Source of the DNA: a virus
Virus record (IMG/VR): IMGVR_UViG_3300032893_000182
Location: 1-36,446 of that record
Strand: one strand, 5' to 3'
DNA length: 36,446 bases
In this document: positions 1 through 5,884 of the stretch, in pieces
How the letters are laid out: every line of letters starts with the position of its first letter
Numbering within the stretch: the stretch's first letter is position 1
The notes under the pieces: model-generated
What the model was told of the DNA's origin: nothing
Databases searched by the model: none
Seen by the model: the letters and a program-made list of their open reading frames with translations, nothing else
Made by a program: the position numbers and the translations under genes

Positions 1-127
1 TCTATGCAGCAAATAACGACGATAAGATTGGTCTTGATCTTGGTTATCGTGTACCAAACATTTGCCATGGTTTGAATAAGTATGAACGTATCCATAATGC
101 TGTATTCATGAGTGCTATTAATAACAA
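1..127. repeat. Terminal direct repeat marking a circular contig
   Basis: Bases 1-127 are identical to 36320-36446. The repeat lies inside the helicase gene, and joining the two copies keeps that reading frame open. A 127-base overlap is what a de Bruijn assembler with a longest k-mer of 127 leaves on a circular or circularly permuted molecule, so I read it as an assembly overlap and not as a biological terminal repeat. The unique genome is then 36,319 bp. Confidence 0.93.
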
Positions 128-476
128 GTTTTCAGATTTTGGGTTTATGCAAAACAACAATGTTTCACCAGAAGAGTTGAAAGCTGCTCAAAGTCATCAA
201 ATAATGTATCAAACAATTATGCGTACCAGTTTGCGTAAATCTGATGATACTAATCCTAAAACAGTTATTGTTATGGACAAAAAATCTGCTGAATACTTGC
301 AAACTTATTTCCCAGATTGCGTGGTTGAAGCAGTTGGTATGGTAGAACCAGAAAAGAAAAAAGCTGGTCGTCCTAAGTCAGAGAAACCAGCAATGACAAG
401 CACAGAACGTTCACGTTTGCGCCGTGCAAAGCTAAAGGCAGAAAAAGAAGCAGCAAAAAATAAAGATAATCAATAA
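1..476 (+). CDS. DEAD/DEAH-like helicase, C-terminal part (continuation of 35380-36446)
   Basis: Bases 1-476 encode about residues 314-471 of the helicase that starts at 35380. The frame is set by matching base 1 to base 36320 (second position of a Tyr codon). The segment holds the second RecA-like half, with GLDLGYRVPNICHGLN near the start and, after it, YQTIMRTSLRKSDD, which resembles the motif VI Q..GR.R region. The last 40 residues are lysine-rich and contain AGRPKSEKP, an AT-hook-like basic tail that could bind DNA. An internal Met at 72 opens an apparent 134-residue frame, but this is only the downstream part of the same gene. The stop at 474-476 is followed by a 73-base gap holding a promoter box and hairpin. 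Confidence 0.85.
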   Translation, partial: YAANNDDKIGLDLGYRVPNICHGLNKYERIHNAVFMSAINNKFSDFGFMQNNNVSPEELKAAQSHQIMYQTIMRTSLRKSDDTNPKTVIVMDKKSAEYLQTYFPDCVVEAVGMVEPEKKKAGRPKSEKPAMTSTERSRLRRAKLKAEKEAAKNKDNQ

Positions 477-500
477 CTATGTACTACGTCTTTGCTGTTT

Positions 501-549
501 TTGCTAAATAAGATTATGAAGGAAATTGTTCTTTCATAGGAGATAGCAA
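501..549 (+). promoter_or_regulatory. Long hairpin enclosing the HNH ribosome binding site
   Basis: Bases 515-524 pair with 529-538 (10 bp with one G-U pair, 4-base loop). Outside them, TTGCTA at 501-506 pairs with TAGCAA at 544-549, ending directly at the ATG. The ribosome binding site AGGAGA (538-543) sits between the two helices on the 3' side. The outer left arm overlaps the TAAATA box, so only transcripts started upstream carry the full structure. Confidence 0.6.
503..510 (+). promoter_or_regulatory. TAAATA-box promoter (GCTAAATA) for the HNH gene
   Basis: GCTAAATA lies 40 bases before the HNH start, in the first gap after the helicase. It matches the T4 late promoter TATAAATA in six of eight positions. 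The surrounding TTTGCTAAATA is shared exactly with the site at 35288-35298. No TTGACA-like element is at the usual distance upstream. Confidence 0.55.
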
Positions 550-1038
550 ATGAAAAAGAAAAAAACAGCAAAAGAATACTTGATGTCATATGTAAAAGTT
601 AATGAAGAAACTGGTTGCTGGGAATGGCAAGGCGCAAGACAGCAACCAGGTAAGAATCCAATGCATCCTAAAATGTTACCATATGGATTGTACAACCATA
701 ACAAGGATCGTGGTAATGCACATAGAAAGAGTTGGAAAATCCATTATGGTGAGATTCCTGATGGTATGTTGGTGATGCATAAATGTGATGTACCTTATTG
801 CTGCAACCCAGAACATTTGAAGCTTGGTACTCATACTGATAATATGAGAGATAAAATCGCAAAAGGACGTGCCAATAGAAAAGGTAAAACTAATCCACGT
901 AAACTTAATCCAGAATTAGTTCGTGAAATTAGAGAAAATAAATTAGGAGCAACAACATCAGAATTGGCTAAAGCTTATGGTGTTAGTTACTTAACAATCA
1001 AACATGTCCAAGATAAAATTTCTTGGAAAAAAGTTTAA
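550..1038 (+). CDS. HNH homing-type endonuclease with C-terminal helix-turn-helix
   Basis: This 162-residue protein has the layout of HNH_3-type phage nucleases. TGCWEW (about 21-26) opens the fold. AHRKSWKIHYG (57-67) carries the first His, and a Cys/His cluster MHKCDVPYCCNPEHL (about 76-90) carries the Asn and His of the HNH signature. LGTHTDNMRDKIAKGRA follows. The C-terminal third (about 118-155) reads as a helix-turn-helix, LNPELVREIRE ... SELAKAYGVSYLTI, as in the DNA-recognition ends of homing nucleases. It cleaves DNA and probably spreads itself, or serves packaging or host DNA attack. It is free-standing between the helicase and small genes, with no split gene beside it. Translation is probably gated by the hairpin described upstream. 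Confidence 0.85.
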   Translation: MKKKKTAKEYLMSYVKVNEETGCWEWQGARQQPGKNPMHPKMLPYGLYNHNKDRGNAHRKSWKIHYGEIPDGMLVMHKCDVPYCCNPEHLKLGTHTDNMRDKIAKGRANRKGKTNPRKLNPELVREIRENKLGATTSELAKAYGVSYLTIKHVQDKISWKKV

Positions 1039-1058
1039 CAATTTTATAAGAGAATATT

Positions 1059-1439
1059 ATGTGGACAATTTTATCAGGTCTAGGCCTTTCATCAAACAAC
1101 CTACAGAATTCAATTTCAGCCCAGAACTGTAGTGTTCAAAACTTACAAAGCCAATATGCTGGTTTTTACAGCCCAATTCAGTCCCAAGAAGATTATACTA
1201 TGTGTGAATGTAATGCCGTACCTGATCCTGACACGCAACAAACATTCTATAGTTTCAGAATCCCCCTAACTGAACGTGAAGATTTCTTTGAATTAAATGA
1301 AATCTTGCACGGTTTTAGTCCAAATGATTACATACTGAAAAGCTCTGTTGCAAACTCATGGGGAGATAGTAGACTGGCGTTGTTTGTCTTTAATGACTTA
1401 CTAGCCGTTCATCTAAAACTGAAATACATGGGGATGTAA
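1059..1439 (+). CDS. Hypothetical protein (126 residues)
   Basis: I do not recognise this gene. The first 45 residues are rich in Ser, Asn and Gln (LSSNNLQNSISAQNCSVQNL), with no clear signal peptide. From about residue 60 the composition is that of a compact soluble domain with aromatic and acidic residues (FYSFRIPLTEREDFFELNE). Four Cys lie in the first half (positions 24, 49, 51 and one near). The start follows AAGAGAAT with normal spacing, 20 bases after the HNH stop. The downstream gene begins at the base following its stop codon, so the two are probably translationally coupled. Being expressed together with a membrane-anchored partner hints at an envelope role, but this is inference. 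Confidence 0.7.
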   Translation: MWTILSGLGLSSNNLQNSISAQNCSVQNLQSQYAGFYSPIQSQEDYTMCECNAVPDPDTQQTFYSFRIPLTEREDFFELNEILHGFSPNDYILKSSVANSWGDSRLALFVFNDLLAVHLKLKYMGM

Positions 1440-1679
1440 ATGAAACGTAATAATATAGCAATTTTAAACAGCATTGTTGGTGTGATCTTGGTTTCGATCA
1501 TCTTCTATCAACAACATGAACTCAAAGTTCAACGCGAAACCATAGAAAACTACGCACTTGAATCAAGTTGTTATATCTTGCATGATCTGCAAGCCGTTGA
1601 TAACGGCAATGGGACGATAACTATCCCAGATAACACAACATGCACAGCAGATGGTAACAAAGCACAAAAAGATGAATGA
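1440..1679 (+). CDS. Small membrane-anchored protein (79 residues)
   Basis: Residues 5-23 (NIAILNSIVGVILVSIIFY) form one hydrophobic segment after a basic N-terminus (MKRN), giving an N-in, C-out anchor. The remaining 55 residues begin with a charged helical stretch (QQHELKVQRETIENYALE) and carry two or three Cys, possibly an oxidised pair outside the cytoplasm. This layout resembles small phage envelope proteins such as inner-membrane spanin subunits, but it is short for Rz and no partner lipoprotein is nearby, so I leave it unnamed. The start abuts the stop of the preceding gene with no gap. A perfect palindromic terminator follows two bases after its stop. Confidence 0.7.
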   Translation: MKRNNIAILNSIVGVILVSIIFYQQHELKVQRETIENYALESSCYILHDLQAVDNGNGTITIPDNTTCTADGNKAQKDE

Positions 1680-1680
1680 T

Positions 1681-1706
1681 AAAAGGGGAGCAATTGCTCC
1701 CCTTTT
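1681..1706. terminator. Bidirectional intrinsic terminator
   Basis: A perfect 26-base palindrome (AAAAGGGGAGCAA and its complement) gives a GC-rich stem with A-run and T-run flanks. It lies between the convergent genes ending at 1679 (+) and 1707 (-) and can stop transcription from both sides. Confidence 0.9.
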
Positions 1707-1991
1707 TCACGAAACGCATTCACCAACACTCAATCTGAATACCTTAAATTTATCAGTCTTGAACTGCTGATTCAATCGCTTCGCATGATTGATCGCTGTC
1801 GCTGCCGTTGAATACGAAGTCTTGATATATTTGATATTAGAATCATTGATGTAAGGATTGTAATTGCGAACACTGATAGGTTGGCCATCATAACAAACTG
1901 AATAAACACAATCAATTTTTGATACATCTTTGGTTAGGTGTGTTACTTTATCGGTTGTGGATAAAATAACCGTTGGTTTTGGTCTTGCCAT
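1707..1991 (-). CDS. Conserved-looking phage hypothetical protein (94 residues)
   Basis: The protein starts MARPKPTVIL and continues with a probable beta-rich segment around DCVYSVCYDGQPISV. The C-terminal half is helical and basic (TAATAINHAKRLNQQFK), followed by a short strand (KFKVFRLSVGECVS). No catalytic motif is visible. The basic N-terminus and size suggest a nucleic-acid or protein-binding role, unproven. GGAG lies 8 bases before the ATG. It is a single minus-strand gene closed by the shared terminator at 1681-1706. A five-codon open frame with its own ribosome binding site lies just upstream on the same strand. Confidence 0.75.
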   Translation of the reverse strand: MARPKPTVILSTTDKVTHLTKDVSKIDCVYSVCYDGQPISVRNYNPYINDSNIKYIKTSYSTAATAINHAKRLNQQFKTDKFKVFRLSVGECVS

Positions 1992-2004
1992 AAAAATTCT
2001 CCAG

Positions 2005-2012
2005 TATAAATA
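2005..2012 (+). promoter_or_regulatory. TATAAATA box, exact match to the T4 late promoter
   Basis: TATAAATA on the plus strand, followed by GAATTACATTAG. The nearest plus-strand gene starts at 2195, leaving a leader of roughly 175 bases that contains the hairpin element at 2057-2108. It overlaps the 5' region of the minus-strand gene ending at 1991. Confidence 0.45.
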
Positions 2013-2020
2013 GAATTACA

Positions 2021-2038
2021 TTAGTAAAGTGACGACAT
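2021..2038 (-). other. Possible five-codon leader ORF upstream of the 94-residue gene
   Basis: On the minus strand AGGAGA (2046-2051) lies 7 bases before ATG TCG TCA CTT TAC TAA, encoding MSSLY. The spacing and match to the ribosome binding site are better than for many real genes here. It could be a leader peptide or a ribosome standby site for the gene starting at 1991. Such short frames arise by chance, so support is weak. Confidence 0.25.
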
Positions 2039-2056
2039 TTGTTTTTCTCCTGAATG

Positions 2057-2108
2057 ATGAGGGCCCTGGTAGAAGCTGCTGGGGCCTTCGTTTATCCAAG
2101 CCCCTCAT
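2057..2108. promoter_or_regulatory. GC-rich hairpin element in a 200-base intergenic gap
   Basis: ATGAGGG (2057-2063) pairs with CCCTCAT (2102-2108). An alternative inner stem pairs GGGGC-TT (2081-2088, C bulge) with AA-GCCCC (2098-2104). The two share bases and exclude each other, as in attenuators. There is no T-run on either side to make a simple terminator. It is GC-rich compared with the AT-rich surroundings. The gap 1992-2194 otherwise holds only the TATAAATA box and the five-codon frame. Confidence 0.4.
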
Positions 2109-2194
2109 AAAGATTTATACCACGTTAACGATTCTAGGCTTGAAACCGCCTCGATACAATGTTAAATTAAGATTTTACTACTGATGAGGAAGGT

Positions 2195-2329
2195 ATGACT
2201 GATTATTTGAAACATGCACTTGAAAATGCAGCAAAAGAGCTTGACAAGAAAGAAATGAACGCCATGGCAATGTTGCTGCGTGATACCATCAACGAACTCA
2301 CTCGATTGCAGCAAGAAGCAAAGAAATGA
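2195..2329 (+). CDS. Small hypothetical protein (44 residues)
   Basis: A short helical, charged protein beginning MTDYLKHALENAAKELDKKE and ending in a Gln/Glu/Lys-rich helix (TRLQQEAKK). Heptad-like spacing of Leu and Met suggests a single amphipathic or coiled-coil helix. The ribosome binding site GAGGAAGG lies at a normal distance before the ATG, and a strong intrinsic terminator begins one base after the stop. Both support a real gene despite the size. Function unknown. Confidence 0.65.
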   Translation: MTDYLKHALENAAKELDKKEMNAMAMLLRDTINELTRLQQEAKK

Positions 2330-2355
2330 AAAAGAGCCCCAACTGGGGCTCTTTT
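2330..2355. terminator. Bidirectional intrinsic terminator
   Basis: AAAAGAGCCCC (2330-2340), loop AACT, and the perfect complement GGGGCTCTTTT (2345-2355). It separates the convergent genes ending at 2329 (+) and 2358 (-). Confidence 0.92.
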
Positions 2356-2357
2356 AA

Positions 2358-2789
2358 TTAGAACTTAATTTCGTCTGGACTAAAAATAAATTCTGTTTTC
2401 TGATTGCGCTGCTGCACCCAGATAGGATAAGGTAGCATGTGAATGCCGTGATCTTTGCCACGGTGATGCTTCTCACATAAAACCATCATATTATATTCAC
2501 TATCAATAAAATCAGATGCCTCTTTAAAGGTTGACCAATCAAAATCAGGATGGTTGATCTTCATCTTTTCCCAATCAATACCTTCACTATCTGCCCATTC
2601 AGCATGGAAGTGATGCACTTCTCGTTTTTCTTTACAGCCACAAACCCAACATGGTGTATCTAATACCGCAACAAGATGATGTTTGGTGCGAGCAAACAAC
2701 TTAGATTCTGTACGTGGTGGATGATCTGGATAAAAGATATCTATTTCAATTTTTTCGTGAACTTCATGTTCACCTTTTACTGTACTCAT
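2358..2789 (-). CDS. HNH nuclease-like protein (143 residues)
   Basis: The protein carries a CWVCG zinc knuckle at about residues 47-51, then VHHFHAEW (first HNH His pair) and, near residue 104, YNMMVLCEKHHRGKDHGIH, which supplies the Asn-like position and the final His cluster. This matches phage HNH-fold nucleases. The segment between (DSEGIDWEKMKINHPDFDW) is an insert seen in some members. The start at MSTVKGEHE is preferred over a longer frame that would run back into the lysozyme gene. With it, the start lies two bases after the lysozyme stop, giving tight coupling. It is the last gene of the minus-strand lysis unit. Nuclease activity is inferred from motifs only. Confidence 0.75.
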   Translation of the reverse strand: MSTVKGEHEVHEKIEIDIFYPDHPPRTESKLFARTKHHLVAVLDTPCWVCGCKEKREVHHFHAEWADSEGIDWEKMKINHPDFDWSTFKEASDFIDSEYNMMVLCEKHHRGKDHGIHMLPYPIWVQQRNQKTEFIFSPDEIKF

Positions 2790-2791
2790 TA

Positions 2792-3235
2792 TTAACCCTT
2801 CGCTAAAAACAATGTGCGCTCTGCCATACGGCGACGAAATAAACCTGGCATTACATGACCAGCAGCTTGATCCCAAACCAGAAATTGATTTGCGGCACCA
2901 GCATAATTACCGGCATTCAATAATTTAAGAAGTGTCGATGAACGAAGATTGCCAATACCCAGGTTATAAACGAAATCAATCAAAGCACTCAATTGATTAG
3001 AGGTAAGGGGAACTTTAACTAGTGATAGGATTTGATTAACGGCGTTCTGAGCGTCTTGTAGAAGAAACGCGTCTGCTTGCTCTTGTGTGATTACCATGCC
3101 CTTGGTGACGTCACCAGTGTGACCGTATCCGATAGTCCAAGGTTCTGCTCCTGTACCAGGATCAGGGTAAGCGGTTAAACTAAGGCCCTCGAATTGCTTA
3201 ATTAAAGCGAGGGCTTGTGATGGAACTAATGTCAT
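2792..3235 (-). CDS. Endolysin, T4-type lysozyme (GH24 muramidase)
   Basis: This 147-residue protein cuts the beta-1,4 bond between MurNAc and GlcNAc in peptidoglycan. The catalytic triad is in the classic spacing: E16 in KQFEGL, D25 in YPDPGTG, and T34 in WTIGYGHT. Downstream, SALIDFVYNLGIGNL and the C-terminal GLFRRRMAERTLF motif are typical of GH24 enzymes such as P22 gp19. There is no signal peptide or signal-anchor, so it is cytoplasmic and needs a holin-like protein for release. The start MTLVPSQ was chosen because the longer frame adds residues unlike the family and overlaps the upstream gene. It lies in a minus-strand unit with three small genes. Confidence 0.93.
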   Translation of the reverse strand: MTLVPSQALALIKQFEGLSLTAYPDPGTGAEPWTIGYGHTGDVTKGMVITQEQADAFLLQDAQNAVNQILSLVKVPLTSNQLSALIDFVYNLGIGNLRSSTLLKLLNAGNYAGAANQFLVWDQAAGHVMPGLFRRRMAERTLFLAKG

Positions 3236-3245
3236 AATTGTTTTC

Positions 3246-3437
3246 TTATTTAAAATCTTCGAAAGCAATTGCAAAATCTTGTGCATGATAAGACTTTTCG
3301 AATTCAATTATTGCTTTCTGATAGGATGGATGAAAATTTATTTCGAAGGCAGCTCCACGTTCGACAAGCCAATTCGAAATTGCAACCCTATACAGCATAA
3401 AATCTTCTGCGCTCACATAAAATTTCATCCGTGTCAT
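3246..3437 (-). CDS. Small hypothetical protein in the lysis unit
   Basis: The core reads MKFYVSAEDFMLYRVAISNW followed by an acidic end (EFEKSYHAQDFAIAFEDF). It looks soluble, and no known family is apparent. The start is uncertain: ATG at 3437 or 3428 gives about 60 residues, while a GTG at 3494 gives 82. The GTG lies inside a sequence almost fully complementary to the 16S 3' end, which is too close to serve as its own binding site. It lies between the 72-residue gene and lysozyme, in the same direction, and is probably co-transcribed with them. Placement suggests a lysis or superinfection role, but nothing in the sequence proves it. Confidence 0.6.
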   Translation of the reverse strand: MTRMKFYVSAEDFMLYRVAISNWLVERGAAFEINFHPSYQKAIIEFEKSYHAQDFAIAFEDFK

Positions 3438-3487
3438 AATATTGATCCAATGGAATGGCGATGCTTTAGACACCGCCAAACTAGATA

Positions 3488-3502
3488 GGATCACCCCCTT
3501 TA
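3488..3502 (-). promoter_or_regulatory. Extended anti-16S (Shine-Dalgarno) sequence
   Basis: The minus strand reads TAAAGGGGGTGATCC, close to the full complement of a bacterial 16S rRNA 3' end (TAAGGAGGTGATCC). It overlaps the stop codon of the 72-residue gene and precedes the next gene. Its length is unusual for this genome, where binding sites are short AGGA-type motifs. Confidence 0.4.
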
Positions 3503-3718
3503 TTTGATGCCAATAGCGGCTTCGAATTTAGCGATTAGAGACTTCAATTCAGCAAGCAGACTTGGTGCTACTGCTACTGCTGCTTCAACTGCTGGTTCTG
3601 CTGCATTCACTACAGTTTCGGCCGCCTGAATACCAGCTGCCGCATTAGGATCCACTGCTGCTACCACGTTAGCAATAGATTCAGCCGATGTAATGGCTTG
3701 ATTGACTGTATCGGTCAT
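3500..3718 (-). CDS. Alanine-rich small protein, first gene of the lysis unit
   Basis: A 72-residue protein of very high Ala and Val content, with regular small and acidic residues (AAAGIQAAETVVNAAEPAVE), ending in an amphipathic helix (LLAELKSLIAKFEAAIGIK). There is no uninterrupted stretch of 18 hydrophobic residues, so it is not an obvious holin. It could lie on a membrane surface or form a helical bundle. ATAAGGATAAG just before the ATG gives a good ribosome binding site. It is first in the unit carrying lysozyme and is preceded by a minus-strand TAAATA box. Role in lysis is inferred from position. Confidence 0.65.
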   Translation of the reverse strand: MTDTVNQAITSAESIANVVAAVDPNAAAGIQAAETVVNAAEPAVEAAVAVAPSLLAELKSLIAKFEAAIGIK

Positions 3719-3750
3719 AACTTATCCTTATAAAATGGGTTAACCATTTC

Positions 3751-3758
3751 TATTTAAC
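3751..3758 (-). promoter_or_regulatory. TAAATA-box promoter for the minus-strand lysis unit
   Basis: On the minus strand GTTAAATA is followed by GAAATGGTTAAC, resembling the sequence after the plus-strand box at 35291 (GAATGG). It lies about 33 bases before the start at 3718. Directly downstream AAATGG pairs with CCATTT, placing a small hairpin at the expected 5' end of the transcript. Confidence 0.5.
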
Positions 3759-3781
3759 CAAAATCATATGAATCAAAATCG

Positions 3782-3789
3782 AGTAAATA
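3782..3789 (+). promoter_or_regulatory. TAAATA-box promoter (AGTAAATA) for the XhlA-like gene
   Basis: AGTAAATA lies 36 bases before the ATG at 3825 and about 25 bases from the oppositely directed box at 3751-3758. This gives a divergent promoter pair, like that at 28952-28979. Confidence 0.45.
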
Positions 3790-3824
3790 ATATCTGGTTA
3801 CACTTTTATTTTAAGGGAATTATC

Positions 3825-4136
3825 ATGAGTGGAAACGCTGAAATGAAAGCCGTCCAAGTAGCTGAAGAAGCTAAAGACGGCCTCACACAACACGTTATTG
3901 AATGTTCAGATCGTTATCATAAACTGGACAATAAAGTAGATAGACAAGGTATCAAACTTGATAACCTATCTAATGATGTAGCAGATATCAAAAATGGTTT
4001 AGAAGGATTGACCAAGCGTATTGAAGAACGACAAGAATCTTTGAATTCAAAGATTATTCAAGCTCTTGGTGCATTACTCGCTTTAGCTTTGAGTGTTATT
4101 GGATTCTTTTTGAGTCACGACCTCTTTGGTAAATAA
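3825..4136 (+). CDS. XhlA-like coiled-coil membrane protein, probable lysis accessory
   Basis: This 103-residue protein has a long coiled-coil region (about residues 10-72, with HKLDNKVDRQGIKLDNLSND and DIKNGLEGLTKRIEERQ). A single C-terminal transmembrane segment follows at about 78-97 (IQALGALLALALSVIGFFL), then a short tail HDLFGK. That order matches the XhlA/hemolysin-type phage proteins that work with holins or endolysins at the inner membrane. The ATG at 3825 is preferred over an upstream ATG because AAGGGAAT precedes it and the upstream extension covers the TAAATA box. It is divergent from the lysozyme unit. A holin role is possible; tail-anchored topology is the firmer statement. Confidence 0.7.
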   Translation: MSGNAEMKAVQVAEEAKDGLTQHVIECSDRYHKLDNKVDRQGIKLDNLSNDVADIKNGLEGLTKRIEERQESLNSKIIQALGALLALALSVIGFFLSHDLFGK

Positions 4137-4163
4137 AGCCATCTACTTTATAGGAATTTTATC

Positions 4164-4334
4164 ATGGATAAACCAAAAATTAATCCAAAAGAGCCTGTGA
4201 CGCGAGTCTACGGCTCATCTACCGTCGCCTACGAACAAAATGGACATCAATTCGACCATCGTGGCAAATACATTGAACCTCCAACTCCAGAAGTAAAAAC
4301 AGTTGTAAAGCGTGGTCGCAAGCCTAATAAATAA
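4164..4334 (+). CDS. Small basic-tailed hypothetical protein (56 residues)
   Basis: A short protein beginning MDKPKINPKEPVTRVYGSST and ending KTVVKRGRKPNK. The KRGRKP end is AT-hook-like, so weak minor-groove binding is possible. The middle (HQFDHRGKYIEPP) has no recognisable motif. The ribosome binding site is TAGGAATTTTATC before the ATG, the same leader type used by many genes here. The stop codon overlaps the AATAAATA promoter box of the next unit, so the gene ends inside the control region of the glycosyltransferase operon. Confidence 0.65.
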   Translation: MDKPKINPKEPVTRVYGSSTVAYEQNGHQFDHRGKYIEPPTPEVKTVVKRGRKPNK

Positions 4335-4352
4335 GATGGTGATGCAGATCAC
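4326..4352 (+). promoter_or_regulatory. TAAATA-box promoter plus 5' hairpin for the heptose operon
   Basis: AATAAATA at 4326-4333 is followed by AGATGGTGATGC. Beginning six bases after the box, where a T4-type transcript would start, GTGAT (4339-4343) pairs with ATCAC (4348-4352) around a 4-base loop. The GGTGA after the box also occurs at the 13797, 20916 and 35291 sites. The operon start follows at 4376. Confidence 0.55.
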
Positions 4353-4375
4353 ACTAACTTTATAGAGAATTTATT

Positions 4376-5884
4376 ATGATTAGCAAAGAAAATCTTCGTT
4401 GGGAACTCCCACGTTATACTCGCGGCACTGGTATCGAAATCAGTACTGCTCCAACAAAAGCATATCCGCATTTCATCTCTGTATCTGAACAAGATAAGCA
4501 GATCGAAGGCCATTCAATTCCACCTGATGTTCGTGTAAAACAAATTCAAACATTGGATCTGTTTTCAAGTCTTTCCCTTGACTTTATCGTAACCAACCGT
4601 ATGTCTGAAGTGGTAGACTATTTCATTACTTTGACCGATTACTGGGCAAAGCTGAAGAATGGCGGTCATCTGGTATTGTTGCTCCCAGAAGCTGAAGATC
4701 TACAAACAGTCGTAGAACTCAATCTCAAGAAGTTGAAGAACTCTCATGTTGTTTGTGATAAGCAATTTGGTGACGAAGAATCAGTAATTCGTTTGTTGGT
4801 ACTGAAGAAGCAAAAGCAATTGACCACTAAGTTGAAGAACGAAAAGCCAACAGCATTCCTTTGCCGTCTTGGTGCATATGGTGACAACATGCAAGCCGCT
4901 TCTGTTGCATATGGTTTGAAGCAACAAGGATACCATGTTACCTATATGGGTAGCCCTCCTGGTATTGATGTACTTTTGTTCGATCCAAATATCGATGAGT
5001 TTTACATCACAGATAAGGATCAAATTCCCAACCATAACCTGGTTGAGTTCTGGAATTACCAAAAGAGCCAACATGATAAATTTGTTAACTTGTCTGAATC
5101 AGTTGAAGGAACATTCCTTGCATTGCCAGGTCGAACACCTCACGAATGGTCACCAGTTATTCGTGAAAAGTTTATGAACTATAACTATCTTCAATTCGCT
5201 CATGAACTGGCTGGCGTCCCACATGATCCACAAGTGCATTTCTATCCAACTAATGAAGAAAAGCAATGGGCTTATCAACAACGTCAAAAGATGGGCAAGA
5301 ACGTGATTATGTGGTCTCTGAGTGGTAGTTCAGTACATAAGACATGGAATGGTGATCATGCCCGCGGATTTGACCAAACTCTCGCACGAATTCTAACCTA
5401 CTACAAAGATGTAGATGTGGTATTGGTTGGTGGTCCTGAAACAATCATGTTGACTGAAGGATGGGATAAGGAACCACGCGTTCATATCCATTGCGGTGAT
5501 TGGACAATTCGCCAAACACTCACATTTATTGATTACGTCGAAATGTTGGTCGGTCCTGAAACTGGTGTATTGAATGCCGCTTGCTGCTCATCTGTTGATA
5601 AGATCGTTTTCTTATCACATTCAACAGAAGAAAACCTGACACGTGATTGGAAGAATACACAAGCATTATCAGCCAGCAATGTAACATGCCCAGGACGTGG
5701 TAATAACGAAGCCAAAGCTTGCCATCAATTGCATTATGGATGGAAGCACTGCAAGCAAAACACCGATACAGGTACTGCTGAATGCCAGAGCAAGATCACG
5801 GTAGAAATGGTATGGGATGCAATCAAGAACGTAATGGATAAGAAAGCAAAACGAGCAATGTTTGATATGGCGGTGGCAAAATGA
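4376..5884 (+). CDS. Degenerate methyltransferase fused to GT9 heptosyltransferase-like domain
   Basis: A 502-residue two-domain protein. Residues about 7-145 have the shape of a class I methyltransferase: an entry region GTGIEISTAPTKAYPHFI (17-34) and the late strand LKNGGHLVLLLPEA (93-106). However, the glycine-rich SAM loop expected after GIEI is replaced by STAP, so SAM binding is doubtful. From about 158 a GT-B glycosyltransferase of family GT9 begins with FLCRLGAYGD (161-170). It ends with the donor-binding signature VGPETGVLNAA (392-402). GT9 enzymes transfer heptose from ADP-heptose to LPS. The next gene overlaps by four bases and encodes a heptose-phosphate kinase, which fits a shared sugar pathway. 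Acceptor (host LPS, phage protein or DNA) is unknown. Confidence 0.82.
   Translation: MISKENLRWELPRYTRGTGIEISTAPTKAYPHFISVSEQDKQIEGHSIPPDVRVKQIQTLDLFSSLSLDFIVTNRMSEVVDYFITLTDYWAKLKNGGHLVLLLPEAEDLQTVVELNLKKLKNSHVVCDKQFGDEESVIRLLVLKKQKQLTTKLKNEKPTAFLCRLGAYGDNMQAASVAYGLKQQGYHVTYMGSPPGIDVLLFDPNIDEFYITDKDQIPNHNLVEFWNYQKSQHDKFVNLSESVEGTFLALPGRTPHEWSPVIREKFMNYNYLQFAHELAGVPHDPQVHFYPTNEEKQWAYQQRQKMGKNVIMWSLSGSSVHKTWNGDHARGFDQTLARILTYYKDVDVVLVGGPETIMLTEGWDKEPRVHIHCGDWTIRQTLTFIDYVEMLVGPETGVLNAACCSSVDKIVFLSHSTEENLTRDWKNTQALSASNVTCPGRGNNEAKACHQLHYGWKHCKQNTDTGTAECQSKITVEMVWDAIKNVMDKKAKRAMFDMAVAK

Noticed and set aside
1-127. Terminal repeat as a biological direct repeat or pac/cos end
   Set aside because: Its length equals a standard assembler k-mer and it lies inside a coding region that continues across it, so an assembly overlap is the simpler reading.
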